Source: Planctomycetaceae bacterium | GTDB taxonomy: Bacteria; Planctomycetota; Planctomycetia; Pirellulales; Pirellulaceae | Direction: 5' to 3' | DNA length: 9,441 nucleotides | Assembly (NCBI GenBank): GCA_002702965.1 | Contig: PADE01000138.1 | Coordinates: 2,287-11,727, forward strand | Shown: piece after piece, positions 1 through 6,632 of the stretch | Position numbering within the stretch: position 1 is the first letter of the stretch | How the letters are laid out: every line of letters begins with the position of its first letter | The notes under the pieces: model-generated | Database searches by the model: none | What the model saw: the letters and a program-made list of their open reading frames with translations, nothing else | Told to the model about the DNA's origin: nothing | Translations under genes and position numbers: made by a program

Positions 1-392
1 TCGTCGCCGATCCAGTCCCAAGGGCTGCTGCCGATGTAGCCGTTGAGCACGCCGTCCGACTCGGGCCCCCCGCTCTCTCCGAATCCGACGAGTTCCGAAT
101 TCGTACGCACGATATAGATTGTGCGACGACTCGGCCCGTAGAAATGGTCGAGGGTGTCGTGGATCCAGTCCTCGTAAGGGACCATGATGTTGTGCACTTC
201 GATATCGGTGACCAGGAGTTTTTTTCTCCGCGCGTTGCCTTGTTGCTGGGCTTGCAAGGCGGCTTTCCAACTCGGCAGGTTGCCGAGTCCCGCCGCCAGC
301 CCGGCTGCTGTGGAAGTCAGAAAACGGCGGCGGGTGGCGACCGGGCCGGCGTAGAGGAGACGATCTGTGGGGCGTGTCGGAGGCGTGGTCAT
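1..392 (-). CDS. Mandelate racemase/muconate lactonizing enzyme family protein, Tat-exported, N-terminal part
   Basis: The first 130 codons are present and the 3' end runs off the window. The ATG is at 392-390, with a good Shine-Dalgarno site (GGAG) six bases upstream. Residues 20-36 form a twin-arginine leader: TRRRFLTSTAAGLAAG carries the arginines, then a small-residue hydrophobic stretch, which suggests folded export by the Tat system. From about residue 60 the sequence reads LVTDIEVHNIMVPYEDW, then IYIVRTNSELVGFGESGG and later GYIGSSPWDW. This is the usual capping-domain start of enolase-superfamily acid-sugar dehydratases and related enzymes. The metal-binding barrel lies outside the window, so the substrate and the presence of the catalytic residues cannot be judged. 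Exported members of this family are common in planctomycetes (my recollection). The gene diverges from the MoxR gene. Family confidence is good; the exact reaction is unknown. Confidence 0.85.
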   Translation of the reverse strand, partial: MTTPPTRPTDRLLYAGPVATRRRFLTSTAAGLAAGLGNLPSWKAALQAQQQGNARRKKLLVTDIEVHNIMVPYEDWIHDTLDHFYGPSRRTIYIVRTNSELVGFGESGGPESDGVLNGYIGSSPWDWIGD

Positions 393-398
393 GACGTT

Positions 399-402
399 CT
401 CC
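399..402 (-). promoter_or_regulatory. Ribosome binding site of the enolase-superfamily gene
   Basis: On the minus strand CTGGAG stands six bases before the ATG at 392. It supports that start and the complete Tat leader. Confidence 0.6.
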
Positions 403-660
403 AGAGGTGTTTGGCGAGACGGCGAGTGGTCTCAAGTTATAGGTCTTGCGGTCGCCGGCTTCAATGAAGCGACGCGATGCGGGATGTTTGGTCGTGTCAA
501 CGCAGTATTGAAGCGACCCGTAGACTGTGACTAGCATAGGGGGACTGGCATCCAGCCATCGGCGGGATTGACGTAGCGGTGGAGTTGCTCCTGGAAATGG
601 TAGGGGTGGTTCGTTCGCTGTTCACGGGCCGTGTGAAGGACGCAAATCGTTCGCGCGAAT

Positions 661-664
661 GAGG
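661..664 (+). promoter_or_regulatory. Ribosome binding site of the MoxR gene
   Basis: GAGG stands five bases before the GTG at 670. It supports that start over the out-of-frame ATG at 659. Confidence 0.55.
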
Positions 665-669
665 CGAGT

Positions 670-1629
670 GTGACCGACGTAACCGTGACCGCACAGAAGA
701 TCATCGAAAATGTCGAACGGGTTATCGTTGGCAAACGCCAGCAGTTGATTTTTTCCTTGGTCGCTTGGTTCAGCGAGGGGCACATCTTGTTGGAAGACGT
801 GCCCGGGGTTGCCAAGACCATGTTGGCGCGGGCTTTGGCGCGGAGCGTTGGGTGCAGTTTGAAACGCGTGCAGTGCACGCCCGATCTGCTCCCGACGGAT
901 GTGACGGGCGCTTCGATCTTCAATCAGAAGACGATGGAATTCGAATTTCGCCCGGGCCCCGTTTTTTCCCAGTTGTTGTTGGCTGACGAAATCAACCGCG
1001 CCACGCCGCGGACACAAGCCGCGCTGCTCGAGGCGATGGCCGAAAAGCGTGTCACCGTCGACGGCCATACGCACGAGTTGACGCCGCCTTTTCTGGTAGT
1101 TGCTACGCAGAACCCGGTCGATCACGAAGGGACTTTTCCGCTTCCCGAGGCCCAACTCGATCGTTTCCTGATGCGATTCGGGCTGGGGTATCCCAGCATG
1201 GATGAAGAACTGAAGATGTTGGAGCTGTTGCAGCGGCGTCATCCGTTGGACGATCTTCAGCCGGTGGTTGCGGCCGAAGAGCTGATCGCATGTCAGCTGG
1301 CGATTCGGGAAATTTACGTCGATCGCAAAGTCCGCGAGTACTTGATGCAGATTGTCCACGATACACGCGAGTCGGAACATCTCAGTTTGGGGGGCAGTCC
1401 CCGCGCTTCGATTGCGTTGATGCGTACCTCGCAAGCGATGGCAGCGTTGCGCGGACGTCGGTTTGTACAGCCGGACGACGTCAAGAGAATTGCGAAGCCC
1501 GTTTTGAATCACCGTTTAATCCTCAAGACTGAGAGCCGCTTGCGGAAGATCAGTACCGACGATGTGGTAGACGATATCATTTCCGAAATCGCGGTGCCCA
1601 CGCTCGATAACCGGCAGCAGGGGCCCTGA
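670..1629 (+). CDS. MoxR family AAA+ ATPase
   Basis: A 319-residue cytoplasmic AAA+ ATPase of normal MoxR length, starting at GTG 670 behind a GAGG site. Walker A is DVPGVAKT (residues 43-50, Lys49 and Thr50 present). Walker B is LLLADEI (102-108) followed by NRATPRTQAALLEAM, a MoxR signature. Sensor 1 is ATQNP (145-149), the arginine-finger region is LDRF (163-166), and sensor 2 is SPR (243-245). The C-terminal lid ends with RFVQPDDVKRIAKPVLNHRL, also typical. All ATPase residues are present, so it should be active. MoxR proteins act as chaperone-like remodelers, usually with VWA or DUF58 proteins encoded directly downstream. Here the next gene, 91 bases downstream on the same strand, encodes an exported FGE-fold protein and no DUF58 or VWA gene is seen. 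Its client cannot be named. Confidence 0.95.
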   Translation: MTDVTVTAQKIIENVERVIVGKRQQLIFSLVAWFSEGHILLEDVPGVAKTMLARALARSVGCSLKRVQCTPDLLPTDVTGASIFNQKTMEFEFRPGPVFSQLLLADEINRATPRTQAALLEAMAEKRVTVDGHTHELTPPFLVVATQNPVDHEGTFPLPEAQLDRFLMRFGLGYPSMDEELKMLELLQRRHPLDDLQPVVAAEELIACQLAIREIYVDRKVREYLMQIVHDTRESEHLSLGGSPRASIALMRTSQAMAALRGRRFVQPDDVKRIAKPVLNHRLILKTESRLRKISTDDVVDDIISEIAVPTLDNRQQGP

Positions 1630-1710
1630 ATCCTCCCGCAGGTCTTCGCTGTGCCCGCGTTGCAGAAACCGAAACGGCGAGCACCATGTGTCGCCCTGAC
1701 TGCCGTGTTT

Positions 1711-1714
1711 GAGG
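1711..1714 (+). promoter_or_regulatory. Ribosome binding site that decides the start of the FGE-fold gene
   Basis: GAGG stands six bases before the ATG at 1721. It favours that ATG over the in-frame TTG at 1709, which would place this site inside the coding region. Confidence 0.55.
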
Positions 1715-1720
1715 TCGCCG

Positions 1721-2695
1721 ATGTTCGACGCTTGGGAAACAGCTGAAAATCGATGCTCCCCACGCGACGTCCGCCGAGGCGTCGTGGTTTGCTGCACGGT
1801 GTTTTACTGTGCGCTCGCCTGGTTGGGAAAGGCGCCGCCGCGCGCCGCTGAACCGCGCGCGGTGGTTACCAATTCGCTGGGAATGAAGTTGGTTGCGATC
1901 GAGGCGGGTGCGTTTTGGATGGGTTCTCCGCTGGGTGAGCCGGGACGGCGGCTGGAGGAACGTCGTCATCGTGTCGTCCTGACCGCACCCTTTTACCTGG
2001 GGGCCTACGAAGTCACACAGCAGCAGTACGCCCGCGTGATGGTCGCCGATCCGAGTGAATTCCGCGTCGGTGGAGCGCAAGCTGAGCGAGTCACCGGTGA
2101 AAAGACGGGGCGGTTTCCGGTCGACTCCGTGAATTGGCACGCTGCGGTCGCGTTCTGTCGGCGTTTGACGGCGGTGCCGGCGGAACAGGCGGCCCGGCGC
2201 AGCTACCGTTTGCCGAGCGAGGCGGAATGGGAGTACGCGGCGCGCGCCGGGACAGATGGGATCTGGTCTTTCGGCCGCCGATCGGACCGGCTGACCCGAC
2301 ACGCCTGGTACCGCCGTTCGAGCGGTCGTCGGACGCACGCTGTCGGCCAAAAACTGCCTAACTCTTGGGGGTTGTTCGACATGTACGGCAACGTCTGGGA
2401 ATGGTGCCGCGATTGGCATTCAGCGGACTACTATCCGCGCAGCCCACGGCAGGATCCAGCCGGTCCGTCAACCGGTGATGCCCGGGTATTGCGGGGTGGG
2501 GGCTGGGCCAGTGGTGCGGCGCGTTGCCGCAGCGCTGCGCGGCTCCGCGATCCGCCGGCGGTCGGCGACCCGGACACCGGCTTTCGGGTGGTGATGGTGG
2601 TGTCCGAGCGAGAGTCGGCGCCCGGTGCGGACACCTCTCGCGACGAGCCCACCGGTTCGGCAGCACTCTCTAGTGGACGGTCTCGCAGGCCTTGA
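1721..2695 (+). CDS. Exported SUMF1/FGE-fold (sulfatase-modifying factor-like) protein
   Basis: A 324-residue protein. The start at ATG 1721 is chosen for its GAGG site. Residues about 17-36 (RRGVVVCCTVFYCALAWLG) make a signal peptide or membrane anchor, so the protein is probably outside the cytoplasm. The FGE-sulfatase fold runs from about 50 to 292: NSLGMKLVAIEAGAFWMGSP, then FYLGAYEVTQQQYARVM, VNWHAAVAFCRRL, YRLPSEAEWEYAARAG (162-177), GLFDMYGNVWEWC (217-229), VLRGGGW and the closing GFRV. True formylglycine-generating enzymes have two cysteines shortly after the GG(S/G)W/Y segment. Here that stretch is GGGWASGAARCRSAARLR; its one Cys (269) aligns with a non-catalytic position, so sulfatase activation is doubtful. 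The family also includes binding and non-FGE oxidative proteins. The last 28 residues or so are low-complexity. The gene may share a transcript with moxR. Confidence 0.88.
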   Translation: MFDAWETAENRCSPRDVRRGVVVCCTVFYCALAWLGKAPPRAAEPRAVVTNSLGMKLVAIEAGAFWMGSPLGEPGRRLEERRHRVVLTAPFYLGAYEVTQQQYARVMVADPSEFRVGGAQAERVTGEKTGRFPVDSVNWHAAVAFCRRLTAVPAEQAARRSYRLPSEAEWEYAARAGTDGIWSFGRRSDRLTRHAWYRRSSGRRTHAVGQKLPNSWGLFDMYGNVWEWCRDWHSADYYPRSPRQDPAGPSTGDARVLRGGGWASGAARCRSAARLRDPPAVGDPDTGFRVVMVVSERESAPGADTSRDEPTGSAALSSGRSRRP

Positions 2696-2724
2696 GAACT
2701 CCGTCCGCGCACGCCACCCAGGAG

Positions 2725-3753
2725 TTATCGCTGCCTGATCCGAGTTAACCGTTGGGTGACGCCGGGAATGATGCGAGCCGCGTTTTCGTAGTACACTTGG
2801 CGCGCTACGGCATCGGGCAGTCCGATGCCGTAGATCCGCCAAAATCCCTGGGGTGGAAACGGCTTCTCCGAGTAGGGAAAGTACTCGTCAAATGTCTCCA
2901 GGAAACGCCAGTACAGCGTGACGCGTGTCTCTGGCCAAGGACCATCGGTGCCAAACAGAATCCGATCGGCGTATTTCAGGAAGAACTTGCGGGCGGTGTA
3001 AGGTTGCCGGCCCAGTTCACCGATCCGAGATGCGATTTCGACGAACAGGTTGGGATACGTTTCCAGCCAGCCGGCGACCGCTGCCAGGTCCTCCGGATTA
3101 TTCGCCAAATGGGCTCCGATAAAATTCGTCTTGGGGTGACGGCCGATGACTCGATTGCGGGCGGCGAGCAGCTGTTCGCGAGTGGGAAACTTGTCCGCTG
3201 GAAAACTCCATTCCGGGTGTCGGTGCAGTTCTTCCCAACGCTCATTGGTTTCATCGATGGGATGAAAAAACGCAGCTGGGTCAGCGACATGGAGCAGCAC
3301 CGGGAGCCCCAGATCGCCACAGGCTTTCCAGATTGGATCCCAGCGAGGATCGTCGATCGCAATCAGAGAACCGTCGGGATTGCGATAACCGAGGCCGAAT
3401 TGTTTGAACAGCTTGAGGCCGCTGGCACCCTGTTGCCGCGCTTCTCGTAACTGCCGGGCGACGCGGCGGGCGAAGTCGGGCCGCTGGCAATCCCAACTCG
3501 CCGGGTCTTCTTTGTTGCCGCTGCCTTGGAAGTCGATGTTGACAAAGATGACAAATCGATCGCGGTGTCGCTCCCAGAGTTCGGCGCGGTGTTCCGCGAA
3601 GTCCTCCCCCAGTTTGCCGTCGAGGCTGGCGCAGATCGCGATGTTGTGTCGGGTCATCAGGTCGACATAGGCATCCAGGCCATCGCGCAAGTTACGACGC
3701 TTATAACGGAAGTGCGTGTGTACGTCGACGACTGGAAAACGCGCCTGCGTCAA
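2725..3753 (-). CDS. Amidohydrolase family (TIM-barrel, amidohydrolase_2-like) protein
   Basis: A 342-residue open frame starting at TTG 3753, the only usable start that keeps the N-terminal metal motif. Metal-binding features of the family are visible: D10-V-H12-T-H14 at the first strand, GLKLFKQFG with Lys114, LPVLLHV with His155, FIGAHLA with His215, and LFGTDGPW with Asp270. The set is complete, so it should be a hydrolase or decarboxylase of a carboxylic or cyclic substrate. The substrate cannot be told. No Shine-Dalgarno site precedes the TTG. The frame continues upstream through a single TAG (3798-3796) into a signal-peptide-like leader, described separately. The real gene may therefore begin near 3939 and encode a secreted enzyme of about 404 residues. 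The gene converges with the FGE-fold gene, leaving 29 bases between their ends. Confidence 0.87.
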   Translation of the reverse strand: MTQARFPVVDVHTHFRYKRRNLRDGLDAYVDLMTRHNIAICASLDGKLGEDFAEHRAELWERHRDRFVIFVNIDFQGSGNKEDPASWDCQRPDFARRVARQLREARQQGASGLKLFKQFGLGYRNPDGSLIAIDDPRWDPIWKACGDLGLPVLLHVADPAAFFHPIDETNERWEELHRHPEWSFPADKFPTREQLLAARNRVIGRHPKTNFIGAHLANNPEDLAAVAGWLETYPNLFVEIASRIGELGRQPYTARKFFLKYADRILFGTDGPWPETRVTLYWRFLETFDEYFPYSEKPFPPQGFWRIYGIGLPDAVARQVYYENAARIIPGVTQRLTRIRQR

Positions 3754-3939
3754 ATGGTGAGCGACGACTTTGAGAGCTGGCCGGGGGCGAAAATACTAAA
3801 GCAGTAGGTCGCGTCCTGCGCGCCCGTTCAGCGCGGGTTCTTCGCTGCGACTGGCGGATGGTGTCAGACAGAGTAGGGCGCACAGCATCGCCGCCGAGCA
3901 ACGGCGTGTTGTTTGGCGGGCGGCGGGGACGTTCCCCAT
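3754..3939 (-). other. In-frame secretory leader of the amidohydrolase, broken by an amber codon
   Basis: This stretch is in the same frame as the amidohydrolase. From ATG 3939 it reads an Arg-containing start, a hydrophobic core AAMLCALLCLTPSASRSEEP (ending about residue 37), and RAGRDLLL. A TAG follows at 3798-3796 (codon 48), then YFRPRPALKVVAHHL, which joins the annotated start. A short basic and hydrophobic pre-strand before the metal-binding barrel strand (RFPVVDVHTH) is what I recall in secreted planctomycete relatives. One C-to-T change (CAG to TAG) would explain the break. It could be a real nonsense mutation, a sequencing error, or chance with a true TTG start. An AGGA site seven bases before the ATG at 4026 would allow a longer leader, but that gives an unusually long n-region. 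Confidence 0.5.
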
Positions 3940-3979
3940 CGCAGTGCGATCGTGACCGAGATCGTCGCGAAGAACCGGG

Positions 3980-4225
3980 TTACGGCGTGGTGCGGTCGTC
4001 GGCTGGGGTGGGTTTGGCGGTTGCATGCGGTGGTCCTGGAATCAATGGCTGTGTGAGGCGAGGTGGCTCGGTGTCTGATGTCGGGGAGGAGGTGGTCACG
4101 GGCGGCCAAGCCCAGCGCGCCATCAGTCCCAACGCACAACCGAGCAGGATGATCCACGATCGGGTAGAGAGCTTCCACAGAAAGCGAGAGAGTAACGTTC
4201 GGTTCGGCACGGTCTGGCATTCCAA
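3980..4225 (-). CDS. Possible small membrane protein, unknown function
   Basis: An 81-codon frame with a TTG at 4225; GTG at 4210 would give 76 residues and a cleaner start (PNRTLLSRFLWKLSTRSW). Residues about 24-38 (WIILLGCALGLMARW) form one membrane helix preceded by basic residues. The rest is rich in Pro, Thr and Ser with no recognisable domain, so it would be anchored in the membrane with a flexible tail. It lies 82 bases after the GH105 fusion gene on the same strand and ends 40 bases before the amidohydrolase leader. I do not recognise the family. There is no strong ribosome site, and overlapping frames in this stretch are also open, so it may not be real. Confidence 0.4.
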   Translation of the reverse strand: MECQTVPNRTLLSRFLWKLSTRSWIILLGCALGLMARWAWPPVTTSSPTSDTEPPRLTQPLIPGPPHATAKPTPADDRTTP

Positions 4226-4307
4226 GGGGGATCAGAGGACGGGTGGTGACGATCGGTGCGAGATAGTGCGGGGCCTTCCGATTACGACCCGGATGGAGCG
4301 GGGGCCA

Positions 4308-6116
4308 TTATTTTGCTTCCGCGCTTTGGTCCTGTAGCCAGGCGGCCAATTCGGTGGCGACCAGTAGCGCCATGGCACCACCGCGATCGTCGCGTCCGAG
4401 GATCGCTTGGCGATCGTAATACGCTCGCAGGTTCGGCTGTTTTCCTGTTCCCGTGCAGACGTCGACCAGATGGCCGGCCGATCCGACCCGCGTGCGAATT
4501 GCGTACCAAGCCCGTGTGATGTGGGGGTTGTAACGCGCGCGATCCAACCAGCCCGATCGCACGCCGCGGATCATGGCGAACGTGATCATGCAGGTGGACG
4601 TCAATTCTCGATAGCTCTCAGGTCGATCGATCACCTGGTGCCAGCAACCGGTGTAATCTTGGTGCGTGGCGAGTGCCTGCAGGTGGTTACGAAAGGCAAC
4701 CAACAGCTGATTCCGATCGGCATGCTCTGCCGGCAGCGCGGACAAGCACATGGCAACTCCGATTGCCGGAAAACCGTTGCCACGGCCCCAGGCGGCTTGA
4801 TCGAGTGGCGAGTGGCGATAGAGCCCATCCGAACGCAGGTCGAGCTCTCGCATGAAACGTAGGTGGTTAAAACAGGCGGCGTAGTAGCGGGGATCGCCCG
4901 TCAGTCTGCCGACGCGCGCCAGAATCGGTCCTCCCATGAAAACCGCGTCGCTCATCTCCACGTGGTGGGGCATCGCCGCGCGGGCTTTTCCTCGCTCGTC
5001 GAAAGCCAGGTCCGCTGCGTTTCTGGCCAGACGGAGGTAACGCTGTTGTTCCTCGCCGCGGGAAACAGCCGCCAACTCGCAGAATACCAGGTGGCCCGAG
5101 AGGCCACTCCCGGACTTGGGAGCCGTCGGTCGCTCCCCGCGAAAATACGGACCTGCGATTCTCTTGACGGCGGCCAGGTGGCTGTCGTCATCGGTCAGTC
5201 CCGCCAGCCGCAGCCGCCCGATCAATGCCACCGCCGGAATATACACGACGTTGTCCAGACGGTGGCCGTAGTGTTCACTCAATTCGCCCGCCAGTTCAAT
5301 CGGCGTGCGCTTCAGTCGACGCTGCAATTCCTGGCGCGCCGGTGAGGGCGTTTCTCGATAGCTCGCTACCAGCTGTTCAAACAGGTGCAGGCGTTGCGCG
5401 TTGGAGATCGATTTTCCGACACGGAGTACCCCGGCGGGAATCGTACCAGTGCCGGCGGCTGCGGCGATCGAAAGTTGTCGCGCTAGGGAGTCGCTGGGAT
5501 CGTCTGTGGGGACGGTCCAGGCATCTGGTCCGGGAGTTGCAGATGCGGGAGTTGCAAAGGATCCCGAGGCATCTTCCACAGAGCGAACTTCAAGCACGAG
5601 GTCGGGTGCGTGCATGCCGATCCATCGCCACAGGTAGGAACGCTCCGGATCGGTGGGGCTGTGGTAAGCCGGTACCTGAGGCGGGTAGCCGCGGGCGGGA
5701 TCTCCGCCGGCGCCGTTACGGGTCCCCAGGTCACCCGCCAGCCCGTCCATGTTGACACAGGGAACGACCGACAGCGAGCATGCGCGACGCAGTGCCTTGG
5801 CTTCCGCCGAACCGCGGAACCAACGAGCCAATTCCAAGGTCGCGTGGACCGACCGCCGCGATCCATCCAGCCCGCTGACAAGGAGTAGCCGCATTTGCGG
5901 GTGGCCATGGTCGATCGAGGAGGGGTCGATGAAACAGGGGATCGCGGTTCCTTTCCGAGTCACGCCCACCGCGGACGCGGGGAGTCCTTTGGGGCGCCCC
6001 TGTTCGATGACGGTTGACCAGGGTGGTGCGGCGTGCGCCGCCGCGCCGACAGCGATTGACAAGCCGACCACAGCCAGTCGTTGAGCGATCAGCAAGCGTG
6101 GTAATCGTGTATGCAT
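4308..6116 (-). CDS. Secreted fusion: degenerate M14 carboxypeptidase-like domain plus GH88/GH105-type glycosidase
   Basis: A 602-residue protein. ATG 6116 is chosen over the upstream in-frame GTG at 6173 because it begins a clean signal peptide (basic start, hydrophobic core, AHA before a cut near residue 29). Residues about 40-200 resemble a zinc carboxypeptidase (M14): RLLLVSGLDGSRRSVHATLEL, SLSVVPCVNMDG (the NPDG position) and APDLVLEVRS. The zinc-ligand positions His, Glu and His read Asp84, Arg87 and Arg178, so peptidase activity is unlikely. Residues about 280-595 fit the GH88/GH105 alpha/alpha barrel of unsaturated uronyl hydrolases: EMSDAVFMGGPILARVGRLTGD with the expected acid Asp390, GLYRHS, WGRGNGF (443-449), then GCWHQVIDRPESYRELTST. 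This half looks intact. The likely role is removal of unsaturated uronic acid ends from lyase products outside the cytoplasm. Specificity is unknown. Confidence 0.82.
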   Translation of the reverse strand: MHTRLPRLLIAQRLAVVGLSIAVGAAAHAAPPWSTVIEQGRPKGLPASAVGVTRKGTAIPCFIDPSSIDHGHPQMRLLLVSGLDGSRRSVHATLELARWFRGSAEAKALRRACSLSVVPCVNMDGLAGDLGTRNGAGGDPARGYPPQVPAYHSPTDPERSYLWRWIGMHAPDLVLEVRSVEDASGSFATPASATPGPDAWTVPTDDPSDSLARQLSIAAAAGTGTIPAGVLRVGKSISNAQRLHLFEQLVASYRETPSPARQELQRRLKRTPIELAGELSEHYGHRLDNVVYIPAVALIGRLRLAGLTDDDSHLAAVKRIAGPYFRGERPTAPKSGSGLSGHLVFCELAAVSRGEEQQRYLRLARNAADLAFDERGKARAAMPHHVEMSDAVFMGGPILARVGRLTGDPRYYAACFNHLRFMRELDLRSDGLYRHSPLDQAAWGRGNGFPAIGVAMCLSALPAEHADRNQLLVAFRNHLQALATHQDYTGCWHQVIDRPESYRELTSTCMITFAMIRGVRSGWLDRARYNPHITRAWYAIRTRVGSAGHLVDVCTGTGKQPNLRAYYDRQAILGRDDRGGAMALLVATELAAWLQDQSAEAK

Positions 6117-6208
6117 GGATTTCAGGCGGGAATCGCCAGTACCTAAGGGGACGAAAAATGGGCGCGGTGACACTGATCGGAGGCTGCCGCGATGGTCTCG
6201 CCCATCGG

Positions 6209-6237
6209 CGGAACCGTAGGCCGTAGCGCCGGTTCCG
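6209..6237. repeat. Short inverted repeat upstream of the GH105 fusion gene
   Basis: CGGAACCG at 6209-6216 is matched by CGGTTCCG at 6230-6237, a perfect 8-base stem with a 13-base loop. It lies about 95-120 bases before the ATG of the fusion gene. It could be an operator-like dyad, a leader hairpin, or chance in GC-rich DNA. Confidence 0.35.
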
Positions 6238-6450
6238 TAAGCGGCGCGGGTTCCACGTGCAATCGCGTCCTAGTATCGCATTCCCGACACGGACTTCAAT
6301 ACGATTGGAAGGCCAGTTGACGCCGTACCTCGGTGAGACCCGGCCCGGCCACGGAAACGGGCCAGCTGGAAAAGGATTGGCGATCGCCAGCCGTGGGCCG
6401 GGGCTGCTGTACTCTCATTCGGGCGGCGTCTGCTGGCTGCTGCCGTCCCG

Positions 6451-6488
6451 CTCGTGCACCGTTGTGCTGCTCGCGCACCGTTGTGCTG
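6451..6488. repeat. Two-copy tandem repeat of 19 bases
   Basis: Copies at 6451-6469 and 6470-6488 agree at 18 of 19 positions (unit CTCG, then T or C, then GCACCGTTGTGCTG). They abut exactly. The repeat is in the gene-free stretch and has no clear function; a recent local duplication is the simplest reading. Confidence 0.8.
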
Positions 6489-6571
6489 ACAGTCAATCGG
6501 AGCCGAACGGACGACCAGACGGCGCTCGAGCCATGGCCGGGAGATCGATGCGCCGATTCGACCTTTAAAGA

Positions 6572-6606
6572 GCAAGCGACGGGATGGAGACCATCCCGTC
6601 GCTTGC
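6572..6606 (-). terminator. Strong hairpin, probable terminator of the SHD1-like gene
   Basis: The arms GCAAGCGACGGGATGG (6572-6587) and CCATCCCGTCGCTTGC (6591-6606) form a perfect 16-base-pair stem with a 3-base loop. On the minus strand it begins 27 bases after the stop codon of the SHD1-like gene and is followed by TCTTTAAAG. That gives a short, imperfect T-run, so intrinsic termination is likely but not textbook. It may instead stabilise the 3' end of the transcript. Confidence 0.7.
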
Positions 6607-6632
6607 GAGCCAATCGCTCCCGAGACTTGGTT

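Larger units (their letters stand above)
393..669. promoter_or_regulatory. Divergent intergenic region, weak promoter candidate
   Basis: These 277 bases separate two divergent genes and must hold promoters for both. The best sigma70-like pair I can see on the plus strand is TTGAAG at 508-513 and TAGCAT at 532-537, spaced by 18 bases. It is a poor match and could be chance. I see no convincing operator or riboswitch. Short open frames here have no coding character. Confidence 0.3.
6117..6571. other. About 450 bases without a recognisable gene
   Basis: The stretch lies between the GH105 fusion start and the terminator of the SHD1-like gene. It should contain the promoter and leader of the fusion gene on the minus strand, but I see no good -35/-10 pair. 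Short open frames on both strands (for example 6257-6568 plus and 6270-6575 minus) have irregular, Arg- and Ser-rich translations with no domain, so I take them as chance. It holds the two small repeats listed separately. Confidence 0.5.

Noticed and set aside
531..1512. Long minus-strand open frames (531-923, 622-1512) opposite the MoxR gene
   Set aside because: They are antisense to an intact MoxR with all motifs. Their translations are Arg/Gln/His-rich with no domain, as expected for shadows in GC-rich DNA.
1577..2419. 280-codon minus-strand open frame opposite the FGE-fold gene
   Set aside because: The plus strand encodes a clear FGE fold. The minus translation is Arg/Pro-rich without recognisable motifs and has no ribosome site.
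2697..2726. AACTCC/GGAGTT inverted repeat between the convergent FGE-fold and amidohydrolase genes
   Set aside because: Only six base pairs with an 18-base loop and no T-run; too weak to call a terminator.
2752..3450. 232-codon plus-strand open frame opposite the amidohydrolase
   Set aside because: The minus strand has all amidohydrolase metal motifs; the plus translation shows no family features.
3864..4220. 118-codon minus-strand open frame overlapping the small membrane protein and the amidohydrolase leader
   Set aside because: It lacks domain or membrane features, is rich in Arg/His/Pro, and conflicts with two better-supported frames.
6257..6575. Overlapping open frames on both strands in the gene-free stretch
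   Set aside because: They have irregular composition, no motif, and no ribosome site, and one includes the tandem repeat.
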